Positions 15,398-25,031 of a DNA stretch of 43,501 bases are shown piece by piece. The notes below the pieces were generated by a model. The model saw nothing but the letters and a program-made list of their open reading frames with translations. It did no database searches and was not told where the DNA came from. Origin of the DNA: Actinomycetes bacterium (lineage in GTDB: Bacteria; Actinomycetota; Actinomycetes; Streptosporangiales; Streptosporangiaceae); assembly GCA_021793235.1 (NCBI GenBank), contig JAJYTD010000036.1, positions 1 to 43,501 of the forward strand, given 5' to 3'. How positions within the stretch are numbered: position 1 is the stretch's first letter; every line of letters begins with the position of its first letter. A program made the position numbers and the translations under genes.

Positions 15398-16366
15398 GTG
15401 CTCATGGCGGACACGGCGGATGGGGCGGCCCATATCCCCGTAATGCTCGGCCGGATCACCGAGATCCTCTCACCGGCCCTGGCCTCGCCCGGGGCGGTAC
15501 TGGTCGATGGCACACTCGGCCTCGGCGGCCACGCTGAGGCGCTGCTCACCGCCCTCCCCGGCCTCCGCCTGGTCGGTATCGACCGCGACACGACCGCCCT
15601 GGAGCGCAGCCGCCGCCGCCTCTCCTCCTTCTCCGACCGCGTGGACCTCGTGCACGCGGAGTACGACAGCATCCCCCGCGCCTTGGCCGACCTCGGCATC
15701 CCCGAGGCCCACGGCATCCTGCTGGATCTGGGGGTCTCCTCGCCGCAGCTCGACGAAGCCGGGCGCGGGTTCGCCTACTCCTACGACGCGCCGCTGGACA
15801 TGCGGATGGACCGTACCCAGGACCGCACTGCGGCCGAGGTCGTCAATACCTACCCCGTTGCGGCCCTCACCAGGATTCTCCGAGACTACGGCGAGGAGCG
15901 CTTCGCGGGCCGTGTCGCGCAGGCTATCGCGCGCGAGCGGGCCAAGGGACCCATCGAATCCACCCGGCACCTGGCCGAACTGGTCCGCGCGGCGATCCCG
16001 GCCGCCACCCGGCGCACGGGCGGCCACCCCGCCAAACGCGCGTTCCAGGCCCTGCGGATCGAGGTCAACGCCGAACTCGCCATCCTGGAGCGCGCGCTGC
16101 CCGCCGCCATCGCCCGGCTTGCTGTGGGCGGGCGCATCGCGGTGCTGTCCTACCACTCCCTGGAGGACCGCATGACCAAGCGGGCGCTCGCCGCGCTCGC
16201 CACCGATACCACGCCTCCCGACCTGCCCGTGCCGCTCCCCGAACTGCAGCCCGAGCTCCGGCTTCTCACACGGGGGGCGGAATCGCCCTCCGACGAGGAG
16301 AACGACCGCAATCCCCGTGCGGCGTCGGCCCGGCTGCGGGCGGCCGAACGGGTCCGTCGGCCCTGA
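15398..16366 (+). CDS. rsmH: 16S rRNA (cytosine-1402-N4)-methyltransferase RsmH
   Basis: A 322-residue SAM-dependent methyltransferase that N4-methylates C1402 of 16S rRNA in the P site. Signatures: '[15 protein letters not shown]', SAM motif '[16 protein letters not shown]', '[13 protein letters not shown]', '[33 protein letters not shown]', '[19 protein letters not shown]', '[18 protein letters not shown]' and '[16 protein letters not shown]'. GTG 15398 or ATG 15404 are both possible starts; GATGAGGGGAC lies upstream. The C-terminus is rich in charged residues and ends 80 bases before ftsL. Confidence 0.96.
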   Translation: MLMADTADGAAHIPVMLGRITEILSPALASPGAVLVDGTLGLGGHAEALLTALPGLRLVGIDRDTTALERSRRRLSSFSDRVDLVHAEYDSIPRALADLGIPEAHGILLDLGVSSPQLDEAGRGFAYSYDAPLDMRMDRTQDRTAAEVVNTYPVAALTRILRDYGEERFAGRVAQAIARERAKGPIESTRHLAELVRAAIPAATRRTGGHPAKRAFQALRIEVNAELAILERALPAAIARLAVGGRIAVLSYHSLEDRMTKRALAALATDTTPPDLPVPLPELQPELRLLTRGAESPSDEENDRNPRAASARLRAAERVRRP

Positions 16367-16447
16367 AGGCCCGGGGTCGCGGGGACAGGAGAGAACAGAG
16401 CAGGAGCCGCGGAGCGACAAGCGGGAGAGGCAGCGGGGAGAACGACC

Positions 16448-16906
16448 ATGAGCACCGCGACAGGAAACACCACGCCCAAGGGCACAGCCCGGCCCCGGAC
16501 GGCGGCTGACACCCCGGGGCGCAAGCGCTCCTCGCCCAAGAGGCCGGAACCGCGCCACGCGGCCGGGCGTCCGCCCGCCCCCGCGAAGCAGTCCGCGGCA
16601 CGCGCCCCCCGCATGCCGTTCGTCCTGCTCGTCCTCGGCCTGCTCAGCGGAGCGCTGATCAGCCTTCTCGCACTGCGGAGCGTGCTGATCGAGGACGCGT
16701 TCACCATCAGCACGCTGCAGCAGGAGAACAAGGAGCTGAGCAACAAGGAGGAGGCCCTGCGCGAGGAGGTCCTCGGCCTCGAATCGCCGGATCGGATCGC
16801 ACAAGAAGCCGAGGATCTCGGAATGGAACCGGGCGAGGCGCCTCTCTTCATCGACCTGGAGACCGGCGAGGTGATCGGCGAGCAGCCTTCCGCGGGTACG
16901 CGGTGA
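16448..16906 (+). CDS. ftsL: Cell division protein FtsL-like
   Basis: A 152-residue bitopic membrane protein. A basic Pro/Ala-rich cytoplasmic region (residues 1-56) precedes one membrane helix ('PFVLLVLGLLSGALISLLAL', about 57-77) and an extracytoplasmic coiled coil ('ISTLQQENKELSNKEEALREEVLGLESPDRIAQEAEDLGM', about 85-125) typical of the FtsL/FtsB (DivIC) class. FtsL joins FtsQ and FtsB to hold and activate FtsW-FtsI at the septum. Assignment rests on position between rsmH and ftsI plus topology, since sequence in this class is poorly conserved. GGGAG precedes ATG 16448. Confidence 0.88.
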   Translation: MSTATGNTTPKGTARPRTAADTPGRKRSSPKRPEPRHAAGRPPAPAKQSAARAPRMPFVLLVLGLLSGALISLLALRSVLIEDAFTISTLQQENKELSNKEEALREEVLGLESPDRIAQEAEDLGMEPGEAPLFIDLETGEVIGEQPSAGTR

Positions 16907-16947
16907 AGCGCAGGCCCGGTCCGAAAGGCGCGAGCGGAGGGACACGG

Positions 16948-16992
16948 ATGAGCGGAGATATGGAAGTCGCGGCCGCAGGGGGCAGAGGTTGA
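16948..16992 (+). CDS. Candidate 14-codon leader ORF overlapping the ftsI start
   Basis: ATG 16948 has a strong GGAGG seven bases upstream and encodes a 14-residue peptide beginning MSGDMEV and ending GGRG. Its TGA (16990-16992) overlaps the TTG start of ftsI (16989-16991) as TTGA. The ftsI TTG itself has only a weak CAGAGG in front of it, so ribosomes finishing this leader could reinitiate on ftsI. An indel moving the true ftsI start into this frame is the alternative. Confidence 0.4.
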   Translation: MSGDMEVAAAGGRG

Positions 16993-18968
16993 GCTCTTCG
17001 CGCGACGGCCGGTCCCGTGATCCTCGCCGCCCCGGTTCCGCTGCACGCTCTTCCCGGGGACCCGCCCAGCGGGGCGACCGGCAGGCGCGTTCCCCCTCGG
17101 GGGAGGAACCGCGGCGATCGGCGCGCAAACGCGGAGGCGCACCGCCGCGCCGCGCCTCCGGAGGCTCTCCGCCGCGGTCGCCTCGTTCCGGTTCTTCCCG
17201 CGGGGGCTCGGGACACGTGCCGCCCCTGCGCCGCACGTTCCGCCGAGGCGACCCGCAACGGCGAATCCGGCTCGCCGGTGTGCTCATGACCGTTGTGCTG
17301 GTGCTGTTCGCCGGTCGGCTGATACAGATCCAGGGGATCGACGCCGCCACCTACGCCTCAGAAGCCGCCGATCTACGGCTCAGCACGATCACCATCCCCA
17401 CCACCCGAGGGCAGATCACCGACGTCAACGGCAACGCTCTCGCGCTGTCCACCGAGGTCCGCACCGTGTTCGTCGATCCGGTCGACGTACCCGACGACCA
17501 GCGCGCAAAGATCATCGGCGAACTCTCCGAGCGGTTCGACCTGGATCGTGACGAGGTCGCGGCCAAGGTGGGCGCCGAACCGAGCCGCTACGAGGTCATC
17601 GCCAAGAACGTCTCTCCCGCGGAGTGGACGGAACTGGACGGGCTCGGCTTGCCGGGCGTGGGCGCGCTGACCGACTACAAGCGCGTCTACCCCGAGGAGA
17701 CCGGCGCGGCCGACCTCATCGGCTTCACCGGCTCCGACGGTCGGGGACTGGAAGGGCTCGAAGGCGTCCTGGACGACACACTCGCGGGCGAGCCGGGTGA
17801 GCACCAGGTGGAGATCGGGGTTTCCGGGACGCAGATCCCCATGGCCAAAGGACTGGTCAAGGAGCCCGTTGCCGGCAAGGACGTCCGGCTCACTCTCGAC
17901 CAGGACGTGCAGTGGCACGCCCAGCAGGCACTGGCCGAGCGTGCCGAAGAGCTCGATGCCGAAAGCGGCAGCGTCATCGTGATGAGGCCCACGGGCGAGA
18001 TCGTGGCGATGGCCGACTACCCCACCTACTCGCCGTCGGACATCGAGGGATCTGACCGGGAGGACCGCTCCAACGGGGCGGTGGCCGAGGCCTTCGAACC
18101 GGGCAGCACCAACAAGGTCATCACGGCCGCAGGCGCGCTGGAAGAGGGGCTCACCACCCCCGAGACGGTCTACACCGTGCCCTACTCCATCCAGCGCTAC
18201 GACCAGACGTTCAAAGACTCCCACCAGCACGAGACCCAGCGGATGACGCTGAACGGCATCATCGCCCAGTCCAGCAACGTGGGCACGATCCAGGTGGGCG
18301 AGCAGTTGGGCGCGGAGAGCCTCTATGACTACCTGGGCAAGTTCGGCTTCGGCAAACCCACCGGTCTGGACCTGCCCGGGGAGAACGCCGGCATCCTCAC
18401 CGACCCCGACGACTGGTGGGGCACGCAACTGCCGTCCATCTCCTTCGGCCACGGGCTCTCGGTCAATGCTGTGCAGATGGCGAGCGTCTACGCCACCATC
18501 GCCAATGGCGGCGTGCGCGCCGAGCCGACACTGGTGGCCGGGACGGTCGGCGAGGACAAAGAATTCACTCCGGCTGAGGAGCCCCGGCAGGAACGGGTGA
18601 TCAGCGCCGGAACAGCTGGTGAAATCCAGCTCATGCTGGAGGCGGTGACGGGCGACGAGGGGACGGCCGCCGAGGCGCGCATCCCCGGCTACCGGGTGGC
18701 GGGCAAGACCGGTACCGCCAACCGGGTCGACCCAGAGACCGGGGAATACGAGGGCGGCGGCTATACCTCGACGTTCGTGGGCTTCGCCCCGGCCGACGCC
18801 CCCGAGCTGATCGTGCAGGTGGTCCTGCACGGCCCGGAGGGGACCTACCACGGCGGGGAGGCCGCGACACCGGTCTTCACCGACATCATGTCCTTCGGGC
18901 TCAAGACGATGAAGATCCCGCCCACAGACACCGAGCCGCCCAACATCCGGCTCTTCGAGGACAAGTGA
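16989..18968 (+). CDS. ftsI: Septal peptidoglycan transpeptidase FtsI (class B PBP)
   Basis: A 659-residue class B penicillin-binding protein that crosslinks septal peptidoglycan with FtsW. A long Arg/Ser/Gly-rich cytoplasmic tail (1-95) precedes one membrane helix (about 97-117, 'LAGVLMTVVLVLFAGRLIQIQ'), the pedestal domain ('TIPTTRGQITDVNGNALA') and the transpeptidase domain with SxxK in 'FEPGSTNKVITAAGALEEG' (near 372), SxN in 'IIAQSSNVGT' (near 428) and KTG in 'VAGKTGTANRV' (near 572). All active-site motifs are intact. TTG 16989 opens the frame; downstream GTG/ATG codons would shorten only the tail. The start overlaps a tiny leader ORF. Confidence 0.95.
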   Translation: MSSSRDGRSRDPRRPGSAARSSRGPAQRGDRQARSPSGEEPRRSARKRGGAPPRRASGGSPPRSPRSGSSRGGSGHVPPLRRTFRRGDPQRRIRLAGVLMTVVLVLFAGRLIQIQGIDAATYASEAADLRLSTITIPTTRGQITDVNGNALALSTEVRTVFVDPVDVPDDQRAKIIGELSERFDLDRDEVAAKVGAEPSRYEVIAKNVSPAEWTELDGLGLPGVGALTDYKRVYPEETGAADLIGFTGSDGRGLEGLEGVLDDTLAGEPGEHQVEIGVSGTQIPMAKGLVKEPVAGKDVRLTLDQDVQWHAQQALAERAEELDAESGSVIVMRPTGEIVAMADYPTYSPSDIEGSDREDRSNGAVAEAFEPGSTNKVITAAGALEEGLTTPETVYTVPYSIQRYDQTFKDSHQHETQRMTLNGIIAQSSNVGTIQVGEQLGAESLYDYLGKFGFGKPTGLDLPGENAGILTDPDDWWGTQLPSISFGHGLSVNAVQMASVYATIANGGVRAEPTLVAGTVGEDKEFTPAEEPRQERVISAGTAGEIQLMLEAVTGDEGTAAEARIPGYRVAGKTGTANRVDPETGEYEGGGYTSTFVGFAPADAPELIVQVVLHGPEGTYHGGEAATPVFTDIMSFGLKTMKIPPTDTEPPNIRLFEDK

Positions 18969-19031
18969 CGCGCGGCCCGTTTGCCCGCACCACCAAAAGG
19001 TATGGATTAACCTCATGAACGCTACAGCCGA

Positions 19032-19044
19032 TAGCCTCTCGGCG
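19032..19044 (+). promoter_or_regulatory. Candidate leaderless promoter of murE (-10 TAGCCT)
   Basis: TAGCCT at 19032-19037 ends six bases before GTG 19044, so the transcript would begin at the start codon. There is no Shine-Dalgarno sequence before GTG 19044 or ATG 19056. No strong -35 is visible. Confidence 0.45.
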
Positions 19045-20657
19045 TGCCACCGGTAATGCGACCCGATCACAACCAGACACGCCCCTTGTCCGGACTCGCC
19101 CGCCTGCTCGGGCCGGACGCGTTCGTCACCTGTGTCGAAACCGAGGAGGTCCCGCTGACCACCGGCGACCCTGCGCCGCCGGGCGAGGGCGGTGAACCGC
19201 CCGGTACGGTCGAGGCGGCGATCACGGGGGTCACCCACGACTCCAGGAGAGTACGTCCCGGTGACCTGTACGCGGCGCTGCCGGGAACAATGGCGCACGG
19301 GGCGGACTTCGCCGCCCAGGCCGCCGACGCCGGAGCGGTGGCGATCCTCACCGATCCCTCCGGCTACGACCGCGCGGCGGCCACCCGGCTGCCGGTTCTC
19401 ACCATCCCCGATCCCCGGGCCCGCCTCGGTGAGGTGGCCGCCTGGGTCTACGGTGATCCGGCCGAGGACCTGCTGCTCATCGGCACGACCGGTACCAGCG
19501 GCAAGACCACCGTCACCTATCTGGTGGAGTCCGGGCTGCGCCGGGCGGGACTGCGCACCGGGCTCGTCGGCACCGTCGAGATGCGTGTCAAAGACGAGCG
19601 CGTGGCGTCCTCCCTCACCACACCCGAGGCCACCGATCTGCACGGGTTGTTCGCTGTCATGCGCGAACACGGCGTCTCCGCGGCGGCCATGGAGGTCTCC
19701 AGCCATGCCCTGGCGATGGGCCGCGTGGGCGGAACCGGCTACGACGTCGCGGTCTTCACCAACCTCTCACAGGACCACCTGGACTTCCATCCGGACCTGC
19801 GCGACTACTTCGACACCAAGGCCCGGCTGTTCACTCCGGAGTTCTGCCGCATCGCCGTCGTCAACCGCGACGACCGGTTCGGGCGCGTCCTCATCGACAT
19901 CGTGTCCGACCGCGGTGACGTCCCAGTGACCACGTTCTCCACCGAAGGCGACCCGGAGGCCGAGTGGCAGGCCGTCGACGTGCGGCTGGGAGCAGGCGGG
20001 AGCACGTTCCGCGTCGTGGGCCCCGGTGGAATGGAGGCGGACGCCTCCGTGGCCCTCCCCGGGCCGTTCAACGTCTCCAACGCCATGGCGGCGATCGTCG
20101 GCCTCGTCGAGGCCGGCATCCCCCTGCAGACGGCCCTGGAGGGGGTCGCAGCGGCTCCCGGGGTGCCCGGGCGCATGGAGCGCGTGGACGAAGGGCAGGA
20201 CTTCACCGCCCTTGTGGACTACTCGCACAAACCCGGTGCGATCGAGGCGGTGCTCAGCTCGCTGCGCGCCATCGCAGACGGGCGCGTCACCATGGTCATC
20301 GGCTGCGGCGGCGACCGGGACCGCACCAAACGGCCGCTGATGGGCGAGGCCGCCGCCCGGCTCGCCGACAGTGTGGTCCTCACCGACGACAATCCGCGCA
20401 CCGAGGACCCGATCCAGATCATCACCGCCATGCTCGATGGCGTCGCGAAGGTGCCGATGGACCAGCGTGCCCGCGTCACGGTCGAGCCGGATCGCGCCTC
20501 GGCCATCGAACTCGCGGTGGCACGCGCACGGCCCGGCGATGTCCTCGTCGTGGCGGGAAAAGGCCACGAACACGGCCAGTACGTGGCCGGGCAGGTGCTG
20601 CCCTTCGATGACCGCGAGGTGCTGTGCGACGCGCTGCGCCGTCGCGTGGGCGGCTGA
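19044..20657 (+). CDS. murE: UDP-MurNAc-tripeptide synthetase (meso-diaminopimelate type)
   Basis: A 537-residue Mur ligase adding the third stem residue to UDP-MurNAc-L-Ala-D-Glu. 'GVTHDSRRVRPGDLYAALPG' marks the N-terminal UDP-binding domain, 'LIGTTGTSGKTTVTYLVESGLRRAG' the ATP loop, and 'NLSQDHLDFHPDLRDYFDTKARLF' the carbamylated-lysine/metal region. 'LTDDNPRTEDP' (near residue 449) contains the DNPR motif specific for meso-diaminopimelate rather than lysine. The N-terminal extension before residue 55 is long and poorly conserved; ATG 19056 is an alternative start. No RBS is present, consistent with leaderless translation. It begins 75 bases after ftsI. Confidence 0.96.
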   Translation: MPPVMRPDHNQTRPLSGLARLLGPDAFVTCVETEEVPLTTGDPAPPGEGGEPPGTVEAAITGVTHDSRRVRPGDLYAALPGTMAHGADFAAQAADAGAVAILTDPSGYDRAAATRLPVLTIPDPRARLGEVAAWVYGDPAEDLLLIGTTGTSGKTTVTYLVESGLRRAGLRTGLVGTVEMRVKDERVASSLTTPEATDLHGLFAVMREHGVSAAAMEVSSHALAMGRVGGTGYDVAVFTNLSQDHLDFHPDLRDYFDTKARLFTPEFCRIAVVNRDDRFGRVLIDIVSDRGDVPVTTFSTEGDPEAEWQAVDVRLGAGGSTFRVVGPGGMEADASVALPGPFNVSNAMAAIVGLVEAGIPLQTALEGVAAAPGVPGRMERVDEGQDFTALVDYSHKPGAIEAVLSSLRAIADGRVTMVIGCGGDRDRTKRPLMGEAAARLADSVVLTDDNPRTEDPIQIITAMLDGVAKVPMDQRARVTVEPDRASAIELAVARARPGDVLVVAGKGHEHGQYVAGQVLPFDDREVLCDALRRRVGG

Positions 20658-20733
20658 GAGGTCGCCACCGGGGATGCGGTCACGAACCGGATCCGTTCTG
20701 GACTGAGCGCAACCCCGACAACCAAACATGTTC

Positions 20734-20739
20734 TAAGGT
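20734..20739 (+). promoter_or_regulatory. Candidate -10 element in the murE-murF gap
   Basis: TAAGGT in the 222-base murE-murF gap fits TAnnnT, and the surrounding sequence is locally AT-richer. No convincing -35 pairs with it. The gap size itself suggests an internal promoter for murF-mraY-murD. Confidence 0.3.
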
Positions 20740-20879
20740 AGGTCCGGCAATCGCAGCCCGGCCCCGCGGCGTGATGACGCCGCCTCACGGTTGACGAATC
20801 GCGCCATCCCCGTATCAGCGCCGTCGATCCATCGAGGCGCCCCAGACGTGGAGGACCGGGCCAGACATGAGGAGTGGAT

Positions 20880-22292
20880 TTGATCGCGCTGACGCTCGAT
20901 CGGATCGCTGAGATCACCCAAGCCCGACTATGCGGACCGGCGCGTCCAACGGACACGGTCACCGGTCCGGTCGTCATCGACTCACGGCAGGCCGGGCCCG
21001 GCTCGCTCTTCGTGGCGTTGGGTGGCGAGCGGGTCGATGGCCATGACTTCGCCGATGCCGCCGTCGCGGCGGGCGCAGCAGCCGTTCTGGGATCCCGGCC
21101 GGTCGCCGTGCCGCAGCTGCTGGTCGACGGCGGCGACGACGAGGTCGTGGCCGCGCTGGGCCGACTGGCCAGGGCCGTGGCGGGGGAGCTGGGCGACGCC
21201 GACATCATCGCCGTCACCGGTTCCTCCGGCAAGACCACGACCAAGGACCTGCTCGCCCAGGTACTGGGTCGGCTCGGCCCCACGATCGCGCCGACCGGCT
21301 CGTTCAACAACGAGATCGGCCATCCGCTCACCGTATTGCGCGCCGACGCCGACACCCGGTTCATCGCGCTGGAGGTCGCCGCCCGCGGACTGGGGCACAT
21401 CGCGCACCTGTGCTCTGTCGCACCGCCGCGCATCGGGATCGTGCTCAATGTCGGCAGCGCTCACATGGGCGAGTTCGGCAGCAGGGAGGCCATTGCCCAG
21501 GCCAAGGGCGAACTCGTTGCGGCGCTACCGGATGCCGACGCCGGCGGGGTCGCTGTTCTCAACGCGGACGACGACGCTGTGATCGGTATGGCCGAACGGA
21601 CCAGAGCCCGGGTCGTCTCCTACGGCCTCGCCGAGGACGCCGACGTTCGCGCTCGCGATGTCGGGCTCGACGGATCCGGCCGTGCGACGTTCACCTTGGA
21701 GATCGCGGGCCGTTCGGCCGGAGTCCGACTCGCGCTGGTCGGTGTGCACCAGGTGCACAACGCGCTGGCCGTCGCGGCCGCCGCGACCGAGCTCGGCATG
21801 GGGATCGATGCCATCGCGGCGGCGTTGAGCGAGGCCGGCCCGGTCAGCCGGTGGCGGATGGAGGTCACCGAACTCAACGGCGGCATCACCGTTGTCAACG
21901 ACGCCTACAACGCCAATCCCGAATCCATGGAGGCGGCACTGCGGACCCTCGAAGCACTCGCCGGCCAGCGGCGCTCCTTCGCGGTCCTCGGGCACATGGC
22001 CGAACTGGGTGGGCGGTCCCGCGCCGAGCACGAGGACATCGGCCGGCTCGCCGCCGCTACCGGAGTCGAAACGATCATTGCCGTCGGAGAGGAAGCCGCG
22101 CCCATCGCCGATGGCGCGCGGAGTGTACAGGCGTGGCAAGGGGAGGTCATCCGGGTCTTTGATGCCGCGGAGGCCGCCGCCGCATTGCAGGGTCGCCTGC
22201 GGCCCACGGACGTCGTCATGGTGAAGGGATCGCGTGTGGCCGGGCTGGAACAGGTCGTCGAGCAGCTTGCTTGCGGGGAGGCCGCCAAGTGA
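20880..22292 (+). CDS. murF: UDP-MurNAc-tripeptide:D-Ala-D-Ala ligase
   Basis: A 470-residue Mur ligase adding D-Ala-D-Ala to the UDP-MurNAc-tripeptide. TTG 20880 is chosen: AGGAG lies 5 bases upstream and the protein then begins (M)[16 protein letters not shown], like streptomycete MurF; GTG 20874 sits on the RBS. '[26 protein letters not shown]' is the N-terminal domain, '[19 protein letters not shown]' the ATP loop, '[16 protein letters not shown]' and '[23 protein letters not shown]' the central domain, and '[20 protein letters not shown]' the C-terminal signature. It overlaps mraY (GTGA at 22289). Confidence 0.96.
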   Translation: MIALTLDRIAEITQARLCGPARPTDTVTGPVVIDSRQAGPGSLFVALGGERVDGHDFADAAVAAGAAAVLGSRPVAVPQLLVDGGDDEVVAALGRLARAVAGELGDADIIAVTGSSGKTTTKDLLAQVLGRLGPTIAPTGSFNNEIGHPLTVLRADADTRFIALEVAARGLGHIAHLCSVAPPRIGIVLNVGSAHMGEFGSREAIAQAKGELVAALPDADAGGVAVLNADDDAVIGMAERTRARVVSYGLAEDADVRARDVGLDGSGRATFTLEIAGRSAGVRLALVGVHQVHNALAVAAAATELGMGIDAIAAALSEAGPVSRWRMEVTELNGGITVVNDAYNANPESMEAALRTLEALAGQRRSFAVLGHMAELGGRSRAEHEDIGRLAAATGVETIIAVGEEAAPIADGARSVQAWQGEVIRVFDAAEAAAALQGRLRPTDVVMVKGSRVAGLEQVVEQLACGEAAK

Positions 22293-23344
22293 CCGGCATT
22301 CTCGTCGCAGCGGGCCTTTCCCTCATCGTTTCGCTGCTGGCCATGCCGCTGGTGATCCGGATCCTGTTCCGGTTCAAGTTCGGCCAGGAGGTCAGAGACG
22401 ACGGCCCTGAGGGTCACAAGACCAAGCAGGGAACGCCCACGATGGGCGGCATCGTCATCATCCTGGGCGCGATCATCGGCTACTTCGGGGCGCACCTGGT
22501 GCTGATGACGCGTCCCACCGTGTCGGGCCTGCTGGTCATGTTCCTGTTCGTCGGCATGGGCTGCGTCGGCTTCCTCGACGACTTCATCAAGATCTACAAA
22601 CGCCGCAGCCTCGGTCTGCGCAGTGGCGCGAAGATGCTGGGGCAGACCATCGTGGGCGTGGGTTTCGCTGTTGGCGTCACCATGTTCCCCAACGGCTATG
22701 GCTACACCCCTGCCTCCCCCCAACTGTCGTTCCTGCGCGATTTCGGCCCGCCGCTGATGCTCGGCGTCTTCGTCATCTGGGCGCTGTTTCTGATCGTGGG
22801 CTTCTCCAACGCGGTCAACCTCACCGACGGCCTGGACGGTCTGGCCACCGGTGCCACCATCCTCTCCCTGGTCGCCTACGTCCTCATCGGCAACTGGCAA
22901 CTGCGGCAGAGCTGCGTAGCCTACCTGTCGCCGAGCTGCTACCCCGTCCGGGACCCGCTGGACCTCGCGGTGGTCGCCGCGGCGGCCCTCGGCGGCTGCA
23001 TCGGTTTCCTCTGGTACAACGCCCCGCCCGCCAAGATCTTCATGGGCGACACCGGGTCCCTGGCATTGGGCGGCCTGATCGTCGGCCTGGCCATCACCAC
23101 ACGCACCCAGCTGCTGCTGCTCGTCATCGGCGGCCTGTTCGTCCTCATCACCATGTCGGTGATGGTGCAGATCAGCTCTTTCCGCCTCACAGGCAGACGC
23201 ATCTTCCGGATGGCGCCCCTGCAGCACCACTTCGAACTCAAGGGCTGGGCCGAGACGACGATCGTCATCCGGTTCTGGATCATCCAGGGCCTGTTCGTCG
23301 GGGTCGGTGTCGGCCTGTTCTACCTGGAATGGATGCCGAGGTAG
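22289..23344 (+). CDS. mraY: Phospho-MurNAc-pentapeptide translocase
   Basis: A 351-residue, ten-helix membrane enzyme that transfers phospho-MurNAc-pentapeptide to undecaprenyl phosphate, making lipid I. GTG 22289 overlaps the murF stop and has GGGAGG upstream. Signatures: '[15 protein letters not shown]', the Mg2+/catalytic Asp pair in '[18 protein letters not shown]', '[15 protein letters not shown]', '[20 protein letters not shown]' and '[24 protein letters not shown]'. All catalytic Asp positions are present. An Asn/Tyr/Pro-containing periplasmic loop with three Cys ('[16 protein letters not shown]') is longer than in E. coli. murD starts 2 bases after its stop. Confidence 0.97.
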   Translation: MTGILVAAGLSLIVSLLAMPLVIRILFRFKFGQEVRDDGPEGHKTKQGTPTMGGIVIILGAIIGYFGAHLVLMTRPTVSGLLVMFLFVGMGCVGFLDDFIKIYKRRSLGLRSGAKMLGQTIVGVGFAVGVTMFPNGYGYTPASPQLSFLRDFGPPLMLGVFVIWALFLIVGFSNAVNLTDGLDGLATGATILSLVAYVLIGNWQLRQSCVAYLSPSCYPVRDPLDLAVVAAAALGGCIGFLWYNAPPAKIFMGDTGSLALGGLIVGLAITTRTQLLLLVIGGLFVLITMSVMVQISSFRLTGRRIFRMAPLQHHFELKGWAETTIVIRFWIIQGLFVGVGVGLFYLEWMPR

Positions 23345-23346
23345 CG

Positions 23347-24780
23347 GTGACCGCGAACGAGGATGACCGAAATTTCGTGACGGGGCTGGACAACCGCGAG
23401 GTCTGCGTGGCCGGGCTGGGCGTGTCCGGCCCACCCGTGGCCCGAGCCCTGCTGCGCCGCGGTGCGCGCGTGACCGTTGTGGACGGCCGCGACGACGAGG
23501 CGGCGCGGCGCGGTGCGGAGGAGCTGCGCGCCGAGGGCGCGAAGGTGGTGCTGGGCGACAACGGGCTTCCCGCGGGCACCGGACTCGTCGTCACCTCACC
23601 CGGCTGGCGCCCGGACGCACCCCTGCTCGCTGCCGCCGCCCGCACGGGCATCGAGGTCATCGGCGACGTCGAATTGGCCTGGCGGCTCAAACCCGCCGAG
23701 CAGACGTGGCTGGCCATCACCGGAACCAACGGCAAGACCACCACCGTGCGGATGCTGGAGGCGATGCTGCGCGCCGACGGGCGCGATGCCGTGGCCGTCG
23801 GCAATGTCGGTACGCCCATCATCGACGCCGTACTGCCCGGCGACCACGGCCGCTCTCCCGGGATTCTCGCCGTCGAACTGTCCAGCTTCCAACTGCACTG
23901 GTCGTCGTCACTGCGCCCGCACGCCGCTGCCGTGCTCAACGTGGCTCCCGACCACCTCGACTGGCACGGCGGCCTCGAGCCCTACGCCGAGACCAAAGGG
24001 CGCGTCTACGCCGCCGGGGCCGTCCGGGTGGTGAACTGCGCGGACCCCTGGTCGGTACGGCTTGCCGACGCCTGTGGCGACCCCTCGGCGCCCCGGATCG
24101 GCTTCACCCTGGACACGCCCGGACCGGGCGAGCTGGGGGTCGTCGAGGACCTGCTGGTGGACCGCGCGTTCGTCGAGGATCCGAGGAACCGCGCGGAGGA
24201 GCTGGCGTCGCTGGACGATGTGGTACCCGCCGCCCCGCACAACGTCGCCAACGCTTTGGCCGCCGCGGCGCTGGCCCGCTCGGCGGGGGCGTCTTCGGGC
24301 TCGGTGCGCGCCGGCCTGGCCGCGTTCGCGCCCGAGCCGCACCGCATCTCCCACGTCGCGACTGTCGACGGAGTCGACTACGTCGACGACTCCAAGGCCA
24401 CCAACCCGCACGCGGCAACGGCATCCCTGGCCTCCTACCGGTCCGTCGTCTGGGTCGCCGGAGGGCTGCTCAAGGGAGCCGAGGTCGAGGACCTGGTACG
24501 CACCGCGGGACCGCGGCTGCGCGCGGCGGTGCTTTTGGGGCGCGACCGGGAGCGGCTGCGCGCCGCCCTCGGCGACCACGCGCCCGAGGTGCCCGTGGTG
24601 GACATCGAGAGCACGGCTGAAACCGCCATGGCCGAGGCGGTCACGGCGGCGGCCGGAATGGCCCGCCCCGGCGACACCGTCCTGCTCGCCCCCGCAGCGG
24701 CGTCGATGGACATGTTCGCCGACTACAACGTGCGCGGCGACCGCTTCGTCGAGGCCGTGCGGGCTCTGCAGGCCTCGTAG
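23347..24780 (+). CDS. murD: UDP-MurNAc-L-alanine:D-glutamate ligase
   Basis: A 477-residue Mur ligase adding D-Glu to UDP-MurNAc-L-Ala. 'EVCVAGLGVSGPPVARALLRRGARVTVVDGR' is the N-terminal UDP-binding fold, 'LAITGTNGKTTTVRMLEAML' the ATP loop, 'VELSSFQLHW' and 'VLNVAPDHLDWHGGLEPYAETKGRVY' the central motifs, and 'HRISHVATVDGVDYVDDSKATNPHAATASL' the C-terminal signature. GTG 23347 lies 2 bases after the mraY stop; ATG 23329 inside mraY would add six residues. The end is followed by an unusually long 251-base gap before ftsW. Confidence 0.96.
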   Translation: MTANEDDRNFVTGLDNREVCVAGLGVSGPPVARALLRRGARVTVVDGRDDEAARRGAEELRAEGAKVVLGDNGLPAGTGLVVTSPGWRPDAPLLAAAARTGIEVIGDVELAWRLKPAEQTWLAITGTNGKTTTVRMLEAMLRADGRDAVAVGNVGTPIIDAVLPGDHGRSPGILAVELSSFQLHWSSSLRPHAAAVLNVAPDHLDWHGGLEPYAETKGRVYAAGAVRVVNCADPWSVRLADACGDPSAPRIGFTLDTPGPGELGVVEDLLVDRAFVEDPRNRAEELASLDDVVPAAPHNVANALAAAALARSAGASSGSVRAGLAAFAPEPHRISHVATVDGVDYVDDSKATNPHAATASLASYRSVVWVAGGLLKGAEVEDLVRTAGPRLRAAVLLGRDRERLRAALGDHAPEVPVVDIESTAETAMAEAVTAAAGMARPGDTVLLAPAAASMDMFADYNVRGDRFVEAVRALQAS

Positions 24781-24916
24781 TACCTCGACTCGCCAGGGCG
24801 AACCGCCGCGGACGCCTCCCGAGCACGGTCGGCCGCGCCGCCGTCGCCGTTTCCCATGTGCGGTGTGGCCGAATCCGGTGATCGGGACGGCCGCCGTGTC
24901 CGGGGCCCCAGAGTGC

Positions 24917-24933
24917 TCTGACACCGTGTCAGA
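24917..24933. promoter_or_regulatory. Perfect 17-bp palindrome in the murD-ftsW gap
   Basis: TCTGACAC-C-GTGTCAGA is a perfect inverted repeat with 8-base arms and a single central base. Odd-centred palindromes of this size are typical operators of dimeric regulators such as TetR-family proteins. It lies 99 bases before the ftsW ATG, where a separate ftsW-murG-murC promoter would be expected. Confidence 0.55.
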
Positions 24934-25031
24934 AAGAACCCCAACACGCGCGATATGTCCGACGCTCCGGGGCTGTTTACCGCCAGACTTGGTCGACGCT
25001 GGAAGAAGCACGGCGTAGGCGGAGATGGCGT

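Noticed and set aside
15470-17350. 626-codon minus-strand frame over rsmH-ftsL-ftsI
   Set aside because: Antisense to three recognised genes; Arg/Gly/Pro-rich with no recognisable domain.
17373-19706. 777-codon minus-strand frame across ftsI and murE
   Set aside because: Same antisense-shadow pattern; no start signal and no conserved motif.
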